A stretch of 28,576 bases of DNA from Beroe ovata (Eukaryota > Ctenophora > Nuda > Beroida > Beroidae): the NCBI GenBank assembly GCA_946803715.1, contig CAMPET010000348.1, positions 1 through 28,576 on the forward strand, in the 5' to 3' direction. The position numbers and the translations under genes are program-made. Positions 18,001 through 22,588 of the stretch are shown here, piece after piece; position 1 is the stretch's first letter; every line of letters begins with the position of its first letter. The notes beneath the pieces were generated by a model. The model saw nothing but the letters and a program-made list of their open reading frames with translations, did no database searches and was not told the DNA's origin.

Positions 18001-18676
18001 TGTACATTGTATAATTTTGTCGAATTTCCACCCATTTCCACAAACTCACCACATTTTTCGCAGCATCAAGGAAAGCTGAGAATGATTTCTCCGTCTCTCC
18101 ACTACTCGCTGTAGCAGAAGACTGGACAGGTTCTATACAACTCCGCGGACGCCGAGAAGAAGAAGAGGAGGGGAGTGATTTAGGGAGCGGCTTTTCAGAG
18201 GAGGAGGGGAGTGATTTAGGGAGTGGTTTATCAGATGAGGAGGGAAATGATTTAGGGAGCGGTTTATCAGAGGAAATGTTAGATGAGGACATGACAATGT
18301 GTGCAGTGGACGGCACTAAGATGGATGGTAGTGTTGACAAGAGACAGGGGAGAGGGAGGGATTTGCTGGTATCCCCGGTAACATCATGGTAGGAAGTGGA
18401 TTCAAACTCTGCACTCCTGCTCTTTACAAGACACCCAGTCGCCACTGAATGATCCTCAACACCCGATACACCAGTTGTGTGGGGTACTCTGAGAGTCGTG
18501 ATGTGATCTGATCTCTCTCCTCCTCCTCCTGGGACATGATGTGATCTCGAGATCATTTCCTCATGGACTGGGCTGGACGAGTCGGAGGATGTGGCATGGT
18601 GGTTGGACGATTTTGTCCTCTTCTTGGATTTGGACGATGAGGCTCGGTTAGGACTGCTGCTCATGGTTCCACTGTT
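1..18676 (-). CDS. Aster/GRAMD1-like sterol-transfer protein, multi-exon gene, 3' end outside window
   Basis: Aster (GRAMD1) proteins are ER-anchored and move sterol at ER-plasma membrane contacts: GRAM senses the plasma membrane, VASt binds sterol, and a C-terminal helix anchors the protein. I see the GRAM core (DFSCALLRDILVQGRMYVSQ, KITAIKKEKTALVI, EEKYFFSSFMSRD, KIWRAN), the VASt domain (NLNIEKLYKLLF, RTLTYKIPLNANLGPKTAEV, RYCLTRSSEHSCKLRL, SIIEKNSKEG) and then a hydrophobic segment. Proposed exons on the minus strand: 18676-18050, 12800-12713, 12525-12422, 12124-11945, 11688-11569, 11092-11063, 10890-10855, 7225-7201, 6257-5737, 5099-5006, 2283-2165, 1957-1857, 1617-1526, 874-758, 536-404, 244-149, 16-1. 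All junctions are GT-AG and keep frame. The family call is firm. The small linker exons and the true start are less certain. From the ATG at 18664 the visible part encodes about 829 residues, longer than my recollection of vertebrate GRAMD1 proteins (roughly 660-740). Confidence 0.88.
149..244 (-). CDS. Aster-like gene: second half of the membrane anchor
   Basis: 96 nt, phase 2 to 2, with a gcctcag acceptor and a gtgggt donor. It encodes MAVLLILNLVLVHRLSSM, completing the membrane helix begun in the previous exon, then a short polar segment. Confidence 0.85.
404..536 (-). CDS. Aster-like gene: basic linker and first half of the membrane anchor
   Basis: 133 nt, phase 1 to 2, with a ttcgacag acceptor and a gtgagt donor. 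A basic Ser/Arg linker (ASLRRQSRTRSQ) is followed by the start of a hydrophobic helix, AAISFITENYLAFILIM. This is the position of the ER anchor in Aster proteins. Confidence 0.87.
758..874 (-). CDS. Aster-like gene: end of VASt domain
   Basis: 117 nt, phase 1 to 1, with a cccctcag acceptor and a gtaagt donor. It encodes SIIEKNSKEGINEYCEDLCM, then a charged segment. S-x-I-E-K-N-S and the amphipathic helix match the C-terminal helix of VASt. Confidence 0.92.
875..1525 (-). other. Intron of the Aster-like gene
   Basis: Intron between the exons at 1526 and 874. It is AT-rich, with short open frames that have no splice or homology support. I see nothing else in it. Confidence 0.7.
1526..1617 (-). 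CDS. Aster-like gene: VASt domain exon 4
   Basis: 92 nt, phase 2 to 1, with a tttcccag acceptor and a gtaagt donor. It encodes RYCLTRSSEHSCKLRLTSDV, then QYKKGVWGMVK. This matches the RYC, R-L-R-x-x-S-x-x-x-Y and W-x-x-V-K positions of GRAMD1. A TGGTGTCA minisatellite lies directly upstream of its acceptor. Confidence 0.93.
1630..1805 (+). repeat. TGGTGTCA minisatellite array A
   Basis: About seven imperfect copies of a ~20-bp unit with core TGGTGTCAAG. It begins about a dozen bases upstream of the acceptor of the VASt exon at 1617. On the sense strand of the gene it reads CTTGACACCA. Confidence 0.85.
1857..1957 (-). CDS. Aster-like gene: VASt domain exon 3
   Basis: 101 nt, phase 0 to 2, with a ctctgcag acceptor and a gtgaga donor. 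It encodes VLASSSVATKCYIINCEVTN, then PNVPYGDKFNIVK. The V-P-Y-x-D-x-F block is typical of VASt. Confidence 0.93.
2165..2283 (-). CDS. Aster-like gene: VASt domain exon 2
   Basis: 119 nt, phase 1 to 0, with a ctccacag acceptor and a gtaaat donor. It encodes DYEATPWQDSEEG and RTLTYKIPLNANLGPKTAEV. The W, the R-x-L-T-Y-x-I-P and the N-x-L-G-P-K motifs are the VASt signature. Confidence 0.94.
2284..2960. repeat. Intron segment with two hairpin-forming repeats
   Basis: Around 2525-2615, GGGGAATTTT repeats face CCCCAAAATT repeats and include a kappaB-like GGGGACTTTCCC at 2582-2593. Around 2840-2920, AGGGCCATTT on the left faces AAATGGCCCTA on the right. Both can fold back on themselves. Confidence 0.7.
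2739..2744 (-). terminator. Possible polyadenylation signal of the oxygenase gene
   Basis: AATAAA on the minus strand about 250 nt past the stop codon at 2992. It is a good position for the 3' end of the nested gene, but the motif alone is weak evidence. Confidence 0.35.
2992..4431 (-). CDS. Secreted 2-oxoglutarate/Fe(II)-dependent oxygenase, prolyl 4-hydroxylase type, intronless
   Basis: About 479 residues from ATG 4431. Residues 1-20 (MASLLLPLCVLLLNSQLTHG) form a signal peptide, so it probably acts in the ER or outside the cell. The C-terminal half carries a P4H-type double-stranded beta helix with iron ligands H324 and D326 (IHPD), distal H382 (CSIPHAA) and the 2-oxoglutarate arginine R395 (GPRLTFAVKV). 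Such enzymes hydroxylate proline or other residues using O2 and 2-oxoglutarate; the substrate here is unknown. Residues ~80-190 resemble a second, ligand-less copy of the fold. The C-terminus is acidic and probably coiled coil (EEEYEEDMRRKLEEEWEGD). An N at 3020 leaves the last nine residues uncertain. The gene lies whole inside an intron of the Aster-like gene on the same strand. No ER retention signal is evident. Confidence 0.85.
   Translation of the reverse strand: MASLLLPLCVLLLNSQLTHGVTRGVISHFPSWRSHRLQNLADIVHHDLRWKYYFTDDGINWQLNFNEILSSPLASDIASLAGVDGYQFQNATARILRRGDDVAVNRICRKRGQRGTVVIQVLFAPEGANDYGELMFFNEAVDDIDTTIRPAPFSVITFPCTQAYQWQYPAIGTQRGIGFIQYLFVEEGWVSEGEELDNSHHPLRSSDPYVQLSESDLPISITTSFNLTLEKPVFVIDNLFNHKTLADLASHFIESSTYIYNEQDDGGESDNVIFLTPKATYDLVKTRVWSVLERVLEHVSDKEGWYPYDVSNNLNEAWDHTRIHPDCFGRDEYTLLVYLNEGYVPGDLGGTVWYTDEGGEEIIGSVMNKFGRLAVFHCSIPHAARPPHAARVGPRLTFAVKVSPSRAAAVVRTMAESGEINPELEDEEEYEEDMRRKLEEEWEGDVERLEREVERIQTEFWEDWGVEFGNXMIIMNVRP
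4432..5005. other. Non-coding segment upstream of the nested oxygenase gene
   Basis: This holds the presumed promoter of the oxygenase gene and the intron end next to the VASt exon 5099-5006. I see no convincing TATA box or other element. Two AGGTGTCA copies of the minisatellite core lie near 4960-4980. Confidence 0.5.
5006..5099 (-). CDS. Aster-like gene: VASt domain exon 1
   Basis: The acceptor is pyrimidine-rich (ttttttcccctcag) and the donor is gttagt; 94 nt, phase 0 to 1. It encodes EFNLNIEKLYKLLFNDDSSV, matching the opening strand and helix of VASt (V-x-x-E-x-L-x-x-L-L-F-x-D). The next exon is 2.7 kb away, beyond the nested oxygenase gene. Confidence 0.9.
5110..5262 (+). repeat. TGGTGTCA minisatellite array B
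   Basis: About five imperfect copies of the TGGTGTCAAG core, two of them in a near-identical 23-bp pair around 5210-5255. The array starts directly upstream of the acceptor of the VASt exon 5099-5006. Confidence 0.8.
5365..5710. repeat. GTTGCTA repeat cluster with X-box-like sites
   Basis: Five or more GTTGCTA(AG) copies lie between 5370 and 5460. Two X-box-like palindromes follow: GTTGCTATGACAAC at 5664-5677 and GTCGCTATGACAAC at about 5692-5705. RFX proteins bind GTTGCC-ATGG-CAAC-type sites. The function here is inference. Confidence 0.6.
5737..6257 (-). CDS. Aster-like gene: long serine/proline linker exon leading into VASt
   Basis: A 521-nt open exon, phase 1 to 0, with a tatgtag acceptor and a gtatgt donor. 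The product is low complexity (Ser, Pro, His, Arg) with a lysine run GEKKKKKHKPE, then SFSTFLEHEVYARSLQLAH and ETGRLLQG. The GRLL-plus-next-exon junction matches the start of VASt in GRAMD1 (GRLL, then a strand entering the domain). The linker is probably disordered. An SFSxFL motif also occurs just before the GRAM domain in the exon at 18676-18050. Confidence 0.87.
6258..7200. other. Intron of the Aster-like gene
   Basis: A (GT)n tract of about 20 bp sits at 6508-6530. The remainder shows only open frames without splice or homology support. Confidence 0.5.
7201..7225 (-). CDS. Possible 25-nt micro-exon of the Aster-like gene
   Basis: Acceptor ending ttcatttttaag and a strong gtaagtac donor. 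Its 25 nt convert phase 0 to phase 1, exactly what the next exon (6257-5737) requires. It encodes GSPLFIQC plus one base. The phase fit is the main support; there is no homology. Confidence 0.45.
7349..7509 (-). CDS. Possible optional linker exon of the Aster-like gene
   Basis: Open stretch with a basic, serine-rich product (MATNGVKNAKKRKSSLVEMS and on to SKSLDDFQLT), ending at a gtaagg donor in phase 0. The best acceptors (ending gtcatag or taaaag) need a preceding exon of phase 1, which I did not find. A weaker internal acceptor gives phase 0. It may be optional, an alternative first exon, or not an exon. Confidence 0.3.
7562..9168 (+). repeat. Three tandem copies of a ~547-bp unit
   Basis: The marker CAGGGAAGCAAGATAGGT recurs at about 7569, 8113 and 8662 (periods 544 and 549). 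Other markers (TCGATTTTGAGGG, AAATTTTTTCTCGGGAAGG) keep step. The copies differ by scattered substitutions, and the third stops near 9168. No intact reading frame is shared by all three, so this is a non-coding intronic satellite. Confidence 0.93.
9324..9391. promoter_or_regulatory. Ladder of four E-boxes
   Basis: CATGTG at 9324 and CACGTG at 9345, 9365 and 9386, all within TCA-flanked contexts. The second and third sit in GTGAC-type E-box contexts resembling the TFEB/USF site GTCACGTGAC. Spacing is 21, 20 and 21 bp, about two helical turns. Confidence 0.6.
9810..9972 (+). repeat. TGGTGTCA minisatellite array C
   Basis: Five near-identical 18-bp units (GTGGTGTCAGGGTACAGA) followed by three looser copies. 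It is the most regular of the four arrays. Confidence 0.9.
10086..10265. repeat. Facing (CA)n and (GT)n microsatellites
   Basis: A (CA)n tract at ~10088-10113 and a (GT)n tract at ~10220-10262 are about 107 bp apart and complementary, so a transcript could fold into a long hairpin. Confidence 0.8.
10266..10640. other. Intronic AT-rich segment without a gene
   Basis: Rich in TGTG and TGTAATG words. A short open frame on the plus strand (10478-10663) lacks support, and I reject it as a gene. Confidence 0.5.
10640..10850 (+). repeat. TGGTGTCA minisatellite array D
   Basis: Copies near 10643, 10771, 10791, 10812 and 10837. The last lies just past the donor of the 36-nt micro-exon at 10855. Confidence 0.75.
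10855..10890 (-). CDS. Possible 36-nt micro-exon of the Aster-like gene
   Basis: Twelve codons (AINRPTPSTNLA), phase 0 to 0, between a good pyrimidine tract ending ctcacctag and a gtaagt donor. Inclusion or skipping keeps frame. The fourth TGGTGTCA array begins right after its donor on the sense strand. Confidence 0.45.
11063..11092 (-). CDS. Possible 30-nt micro-exon of the Aster-like gene
   Basis: Ten codons (TMPDVTKKNM), phase 0 to 0, between an acceptor ending attatag and a strong gtaagt donor. Its phase fits its neighbours whether it is included or skipped, so it could be alternative. Only the splice sites and phase support it. Confidence 0.4.
11238..11300. repeat. (CA)n/(GT)n hairpin
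   Basis: A (CA)n tract is followed within four bases by GGTGTGTGTGAG, which forms a compact inverted repeat. Confidence 0.6.
11430..11480 (-). repeat. Partial duplicate of the acidic linker exon end
   Basis: The segment ACTAGTCCTAGTG, then GGTGAAAGGGCGGATCCT, matches the exon/donor border at about 11563-11600. It retains the exon's last ~35 nt, with the donor changed. Confidence 0.65.
11569..11688 (-). CDS. Aster-like gene: acidic linker exon after GRAM
   Basis: A 40-codon exon, phase 0 to 0, with a gttgctag acceptor and a gtgagt donor. The product is acidic and serine-rich (NADENSDSYLSEEDDNTSD). It sits where GRAMD1 proteins have an acidic SEDED-type stretch after the GRAM domain. The exon end has a diverged partial duplicate about 130 bp further left. 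Confidence 0.75.
11945..12124 (-). CDS. Aster-like gene: third GRAM exon
   Basis: Exactly 60 codons in phase 0, with a ttttccag acceptor and a gtgagt donor. It encodes LTIEVNKITAIKKEKTALVI, the block around EEKYFFSSFMSRDSAFNH, and KIWRANSAESR. The KKEKTA motif, the FFSSF-x-x-RD motif and the closing tryptophan helix match the second half of the GRAM domain. Confidence 0.94.
12422..12525 (-). CDS. Aster-like gene: second GRAM exon
   Basis: A 104-nt exon with an actag acceptor and a gtgagt donor, phase 1 to 0. It encodes DFSCALLRDILVQGRMYVSQ then NWFCFYANILGWETL, the most conserved strand block of GRAMD1-type GRAM domains. Confidence 0.93.
12713..12800 (-). CDS. Aster-like gene: first GRAM exon
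   Basis: The acceptor ends atttcag and the donor is gtatgg. The 88-nt exon runs phase 0 to 1 and encodes MLPNTNPKSREHDFHKLFKS followed by LPEGETLIQ. This aligns with the start of the GRAMD1 GRAM domain (E/D-F-x-K-L-F then L-P-x-x-E). The split aspartate codon is completed by the next exon. Confidence 0.88.
12801..14201. other. Intron sequence between the first GRAM exon and the PIM-like locus
   Basis: Contains a (GT)n tract at ~13124-13142 and two GACGTCA CRE-like words near 13290-13330. No coding or RNA gene was recognised. Confidence 0.5.
14551..14892 (+). pseudogene. Truncated duplicate of the PIM-like gene
   Basis: The first 101 codons match the intact gene almost exactly (same start, VQMKTITYS, LPLEIYNLERIS, LEWDSEWEPLT). 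At the N (14854) the sequence then jumps back to the upstream flank and runs to an unrelated stop. The catalytic half is absent. It is either a real partial tandem duplication or an assembly product. Confidence 0.8.
15128..15135 (+). promoter_or_regulatory. TATA box of the PIM-like gene
   Basis: TATAAATA after CACCAA, 74 bp before the ATG at 15202. The same element is at 14477-14484 at the same distance before the duplicate's ATG. Further upstream, both copies have two CATGTGAC E-box-like sites (around 14225 and 14253 in copy 1). Confidence 0.6.
15202..16029 (+). CDS. PIM-like serine/threonine kinase, probable pseudokinase, intronless
   Basis: 275 residues, complete from ATG to stop. The PIM resemblance is strong: the LPLEIYNLERIS helix, the HGVDHRDISVRNVLL loop, the PPEL motif, the AAVWSIG motif (PIM kinases have A where most kinases have D) and RPEGRITLGELVQHPW at the end. 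The pair K38 (VQMK) and E59 is kept, as are H137-R138-D139 and N144. The glycine-rich loop is missing, the catalytic-loop lysine is Ser, and the DFG aspartate is Gly (KLAGFQ for KLIDFG). Metal binding should therefore fail, which suggests a pseudokinase or scaffold. It is strongly C-rich in third positions. It sits on the strand opposite to the Aster-like gene, within its 5.2-kb intron. A TATA box lies 74 bp before the ATG. Confidence 0.85.
   Translation: MVTTENLTPSPSLHHEPRLPHSPHSSFYSHPALEVQMKTITYSPSLPMTTTSTELLPLEIYNLERISPHPNIQNLVEYSYHRHEKSWDVMLEWDSEWEPLTNLATAATPVLSEDNTRDITQQLLSAVVYCLDHGVDHRDISVRNVLLDRDSNKIKLAGFQHSTLLSILPHTLQPLSSTSPTSTPPELYRAGFCHARPAAVWSIGCLIFQLLTRCPPVTTRTDVATNNINWRVFRPSAMSEEVYDLVLMCLNPRPEGRITLGELVQHPWVMGETLV
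16194..16243 (+). pseudogene. Decayed fragment of another PIM-like kinase copy
   Basis: About 50 bp closely match the intact gene around 15654-15700 (the NKIKLAGFQ-STL segment). Here it reads DKIKLA-stop-FQNFTL. It lies about 165 bp past the stop of the intact gene. Flanking sequence shows no clear kinase similarity. Confidence 0.6.
16244..16609. other. Intron sequence without a recognised feature
   Basis: A plus-strand open frame here includes a hydrophobic stretch, but it starts across the decayed kinase fragment and has no other support. Confidence 0.4.
16610..16666 (-). CDS. Possible terminal exon with a tyrosine motif (LQYADI)
   Basis: A short open stretch ending in TAG encodes MKRTQLQYADIHVDKLMQ. 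An AG within it (start at CGA, ACA) would join the 16867 donor in frame. LQYADI fits the ITIM pattern (I/V/L-x-Y-x-x-I/V/L) used by receptor tails. It is too short for any firm claim. Confidence 0.2.
   Translation of the reverse strand: MKRTQLQYADIHVDKLMQ
16867..16923 (-). CDS. Possible alternative first exon (MSDRVVKTGSDTSVTPDEI)
   Basis: ATG at 16923, 19 open codons, then a strong gtgagt donor in phase 0. That phase would join the GRAM exon at 12800, giving an Aster-like isoform without the serine-rich N-terminus. No TATA box or homology supports it. It could instead join the short downstream ORF at 16666-16610. Confidence 0.35.
16924..18049. repeat. Intron with TGTACA palindromes and small repeats
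   Basis: An AAAC repeat lies at ~17508-17537. Around 17650-17705 and 17935-18015, copies of TTGTACAATGTACA and TGTACATTG run in both orientations. A GTGGCTTTATG word pair occurs at ~17810-17850. No coding exon was found. Confidence 0.7.
18050..18676 (-). CDS. Aster-like gene: serine-rich exon before the GRAM domain
   Basis: Open for 209 codons from a strong pyrimidine-rich acceptor (ending cttcaag) to a gtgagt donor, phase 0 at both ends. An ATG at 18664 could be the protein start, with the acceptor then belonging to a 5' UTR intron. Otherwise the exon is internal and joins in phase to the exon at 20665-20459. The product is rich in Ser, Pro and Lys and carries three tandem 12-residue repeats of the form KPLPKSLPSSS plus a charged residue. 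It ends with SFSAFLDAAKNV just before the GRAM exon. Low complexity suggests a disordered, possibly phosphorylated region. Confidence 0.8.
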
Positions 18677-19118
18677 CTTGAAGGGAAGATGAATCAAACA
18701 GATTTCATTTGGGTAGGGAGTTAGCAGAAAAATGATACGTAGAAATACAAAATATACAACCTTAACATCGGTGAAAAGTAGAATCTTGGATTGGGCGAAC
18801 AGCTGCAGCTTCTAAAAAGCAGCCCAGTTTAGTACTTATTTAGATGAGCAGAGCACAACCTAGCAAAAAACGACTAACAACTCTGGCACATATTATAGTA
18901 GTCACACGCACACTCCTACACTCAAAAGTATATAGTGGACACTGTACTACAGTAATAGATAAATTATGGTTTACCATTAGTACACTAGTCACTATATATC
19001 GTGGAAGAAGCACATAATATCGGAAATAGTGAGCACAAATCCCACAACTCGGACACACGCACAAACAAAAACACACGCACACACGCTCGCGCCTCACATA
19101 CACACAAACACACAAACA

Positions 19119-19153
<35 letters not shown>

Positions 19154-19263
19154 CAATCTATGACGACGAGGACCTTTAGAAGAAGCACAAAGCTCTCAAC
19201 AAAGAACAAAATATATACCAATCAAGATTATAGGAGAAGCTTGTGTATAGTAGTGTACAAACA

Positions 19264-19306
<43 letters not shown>

Positions 19307-20458
19307 GTGTTTGTGTTTGTGTGTTTGTGTAATCTATATTATGAAGGAGCAGCTTGTGCAGCAAGCTTTAGCTGCGGGTCATCGCAGAGCACACAGTACG
19401 AACAATGGTATGATGCGACCACATTATATTATCGGAAGAACCTGCTTCTACCAATATATAAAGAGCTCGATAGTAATATCCAATCAACTATCTATATACC
19501 CAGTTCCGTAAGCTTGCGTCGCAAAAACAATGCAGTGAAGCTGATGTGACGCAAACCCGATAGAAACTCGAGCATCGAGCAACAATCCACTCTCTCATTT
19601 GATTGGCTGGCGTTGATCCAAAAAACAAGGAGTAAATTGAGTGGCGCAAACCAATTCCAAAACCCACGTGCAAGTATTGCGATGTAAATTGTAAGATTTC
19701 ACGATATTTGGCTTCAATCGAGGTCAAAAAGAAGAGGGTTGACCATATTGGCGATGTGAACAAAATACAAAGGTTTGGTTTTAGGGGTTGGCAAGGCTCA
19801 AGCTATGCGTAAACATTAAGCCAACTCTTGGCATCGCTTCATACTGAGTAAAGTATTATACTCTGTCTGAATAAGCTGTTCCCCAGAAAATTATTCGTCT
19901 GCATTTTCGACGTCAATGATGATTTGTGTATTTTGGCAAAACCGTTTATAACAAGTTAAAACATATGTAGTCACAGTCTCTCAAGTCTTCCAAGAGTTGA
20001 GTCTTGAGATAAAACTCATGAAATTGAAATAAATACACGGGTGAAACATTCGTCTGGAAAATCTTGCACAAAATAATTCATTATGTCTGGAACAAAATGC
20101 GTGAAGTGGTGAAATCATTTTCAATTTGCAATTTGGGGAATTAGCGCGAAACCTTTGGTACGGAATACAATTTTCGTATATCGAGCAAATATGTTCTACC
20201 GGCTGCATAGTGAATATATATTGCATGATACATGATGGCTTACAGAATAAGTGGAAGAAGCCATGAAAAATTTTAAGTGTTGCCTGTGAGAAATTTCGCA
20301 TTTAATTCTGAAGACAGATATTTCTCATTAATTCGATAAGTTTTGGAGCTCTCTACTTGTCAGGAGAATACCCCATTGTTACTATGTTAGGTTGCTGTGT
20401 TAGGTTGCTATGTTATGTTGCTAGGGGCGATTGCCATGGAGTTATTCCTAACACTCAC
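18677..20458. repeat. Intron-like segment with facing (CA)n and (GT)n tracts
   Basis: (CA)n-rich 19060-19151 and (GT)n-rich 19262-19331 are complementary and ~110 bp apart. GTTGCTATG copies begin near 20387. Open frames over the microsatellites are artefacts. No exon was recognised. Confidence 0.6.
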
Positions 20459-20700
20459 CTCATCCTTGACCCTCATCGCTGTTTCAGCTGCAGCTCGCAC
20501 AACCCCATGATTCACCAGATCAGACATGGACCCAAATACTGGAGTGAGGTCCTTGATTGGAGAGGTCCATCCTTGAGGGTTGGATGCCCACTTGAGGAAT
20601 GCGGTGTTTTGCAGACTGGAGGAGCGCACCAGAGCTCCCCTCATATTGTTGCTATGGGGAGGTTGCTATGGGTGTGGCTACGGGTGTTGCTATGGGAGGT
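20387..20700. repeat. GTTGCTATG repeats flanking an exon
   Basis: Copies of GTTGCTATG/GTTGCTGTG at ~20390-20425 and ~20646-20695 lie on both sides of the exon 20665-20459 and partly overlap its 5' end. They are the same motif as the 5365-5710 cluster. Confidence 0.65.
20459..20665 (-). CDS. Internal exon of the unrecognised minus-strand gene
   Basis: 69 codons, phase 0 to 0, ending in a gtgagt donor. The conserved-looking part is TAFLKWASNPQGWTSPIKDL, then TPVFGSMSDLVNHGVVRAAA and MRVKDE. I chose the acceptor ending acccatag because it gives phase 0 after the 21341 donor; an internal ctcctccag acceptor or a start at an internal ATG is possible. Its phase 0 end fits the exon at 18676. Confidence 0.6.
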
Positions 20701-21340
20701 GTTTTGAAGCTTCGGAGCAAACACAATGAGAAAGACACTTATTACGATCGTGTACGATGAAAGACGATGAATTCTAGTATCACATGATGCAAGTCAGACC
20801 ATGAGAAAGAAAGGAAGAATCTCTCTCGAGACACTGTTAAACAAGGAACATTACATTTCCTTGTTTTTAAAAGAAGTGTCACGCGCGAGCTCTTGAGAAG
20901 TGAAAACAGACACGTAATATCGACTCAAACGTCAGATATGCATACACAATATTATGTTCACACTGGAACTTATGAAGGCAAGATTTTAGCATGCTTAAAG
21001 TGAACATATGAAATGTACGAAATCTCACAATCTTATGATAGAGGGGAAGAACATGATTGTAATATATGAGCAGCTGGGCTCGAGAAAACGGTTCTGCCGC
21101 GCGAATACTGGGTTTGTGACACACAATCCCCCTAATTTTTTGCGGTGTTTCACCACTTCTGCAGTGGCGTGATACTTGATATGATTTGTTACTATTTTAA
21201 AACACAGACACATGGTTTAGTATGATAACCATGTGACGTTAGCTCCAGCTGAAATCATCGACCATTTTTAGGGAAGAAGATAATTTTCGACAGAATAACA
21301 GTACCAATTCTTGTATGTCAAGACCCAGACACGCGCCTAC
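20666..21340. other. Intron without a recognised feature
   Basis: Intron between two exons of the unrecognised minus-strand gene. I see nothing supported in it beyond the GTTGCTATG copies at its left end. Confidence 0.5.
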
Positions 21341-21624
21341 CTGCGCAAGAATTCTCAGCGATCCTCTAATCAGGTATCCTCTCTGGTGAACCTCCTTCAA
21401 AAACACGGCATTTGCACTCTTCAGTTTCCGTAACAGGATGTGTCTTTGGAACATGAGGGAGAACTCGTCCCAAATTCGGGCTGATCGGACGACGAGGATT
21501 CCCCTCTTTCTAGGAGAGGAGAGAGGCGAGGTGTCAGTGTGAGGGTGATCAGAGGTTTTTCTAGTGCTTCTCTCCCCGCGAGCCGTGAGGAAATGGGCGT
21601 GGCCAATTACTCGATCAGCTGAAC
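21341..21624 (-). CDS. Internal exon of the unrecognised minus-strand gene
   Basis: 284 nt, phase 1 to 0, with a strong acceptor (gtttcttcttgacag) and a gtaggc donor. It encodes GSADRVIGHAHFLTARGERS, a low-complexity Ser/Pro/Thr loop, and a basic/hydrophobic block (IWDEFSLMFQRHILLRKLKS, then NAVFLKEVHQRGYLIRGSLR). The block looks like a genuine helical domain, but I cannot assign a family. Confidence 0.6.
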
Positions 21625-21715
21625 CTGTCAAGAAGAAACGATAGAGGAGAGGGAGATCATGTTCACAATAACCCCACGTTGATCAGATGAAGACTAAATC
21701 ACAATTCTCTCTTAC

Positions 21716-21760
21716 CTCCCCCATCATTCTGATCCATCACACCCAAATATAGACACTCCC
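21716..21760 (-). CDS. Small internal exon of the unrecognised minus-strand gene
   Basis: 45 nt, phase 1 to 1, with a gtaaga donor but a weak, purine-rich acceptor context. It encodes GECLYLGVMDQNDGG. It fits both neighbours in phase. The product looks like a strand and turn from a folded domain, but I do not recognise it. Confidence 0.4.
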
Positions 21761-21972
21761 CTACTCTTCAACTCCACTGACCAACACTTGCCAATTGACA
21801 ACCTCAGTAGTGTTTCCTCCTCCGAACACAGACAACCACCACCAGCTTTCCTCCTCTTTCCTTCTTTCTCTTTCTTTCTCTTTCTCTTTATTAGACACCT
21901 TTTCTCCTATTTTGTCTCTCCCTCTTCCCGACGTCACCTCTTCTCCGCTCTCCTCGCTTCCACCAACTTCAC

Positions 21973-22022
21973 CTTTCCTAAAACCTCTCTCTCGCTCTCC
22001 TGACGTCACGATGACGTTACAG
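21973..22022 (-). CDS. Small internal exon of the unrecognised minus-strand gene
   Basis: 50 nt, phase 2 to 1. The acceptor has a good pyrimidine tract (ccctttccatcgccag) and the donor is gtgaag. It encodes CNVIVTSGERERGFRK. The frame stays open further right, so the 5' border could differ. Splice phase is the main support. Confidence 0.4.
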
Positions 22023-22160
22023 CTGGCGATGGAAAGGGCAAGTTCCCGAATTGTCCACCACGATCGAAGTTCCCGAACCCGAGCCGCTCTCTCGTTCTCA
22101 ATACGAGTCAGACGAGCGAGGCGATAACGACGAATACGGTTACGAATCAGCTTCGGATCA
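22000..22160. promoter_or_regulatory. CpG-dense segment with a CRE-like palindrome
   Basis: TGACGTCA at 22001-22008 and TGACGTTA at 22012-22019 are followed by ~120 bp dense in CpG. Both strands are open in long frames (acidic on plus, arginine-rich on minus). It could be a promoter, a larger exon than I drew, or both. Confidence 0.4.
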
Positions 22161-22588
22161 AAAGTGCGAAAAGTGCGGGTAGTTTTTGAGGAAAAAAGTG
22201 TGAACCACAGTGTTGTGAATCAGTGGGAATTGGGGTACTCAGTGTTGTTGTTGCTTTCTAACCAAAGAACAATATAATTGTACACGCATGAAAACAATAG
22301 CGGTCCAATGCTGGTTCAGCATAATACACCTGCGGTACATGTAATGTGGTGCAAAGGACTGAAAATTACTGAAAAAACAACATTTCACCATTTCAATGAG
22401 GGGAGGAGAGTACCGATAAGTGTGATGTGTTTGGTAGGTTCGAAAAAGTGAATCACTGTTGTTATAGGGCCCAGTGACTGATAAAGGAAACATTTTATCT
22501 TAACACTAACTTATCAACTTCAATCAAAAATGCATTTCCCAATTATAGTGATTCCCCTCTATCTACAATCTAGAATCGAGTCACTTAC

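Noticed and set aside
19001-19549. Long plus-strand and minus-strand frames over 19.0-19.6 kb
   Set aside because: They are Thr-His or Val-Cys runs caused by the (CA)n/(GT)n microsatellites, not protein coding.
19488-19763. 91-codon minus-strand frame as an extra exon between 20459 and 18676
   Set aside because: No donor or acceptor fits in phase and the composition is not protein-like.
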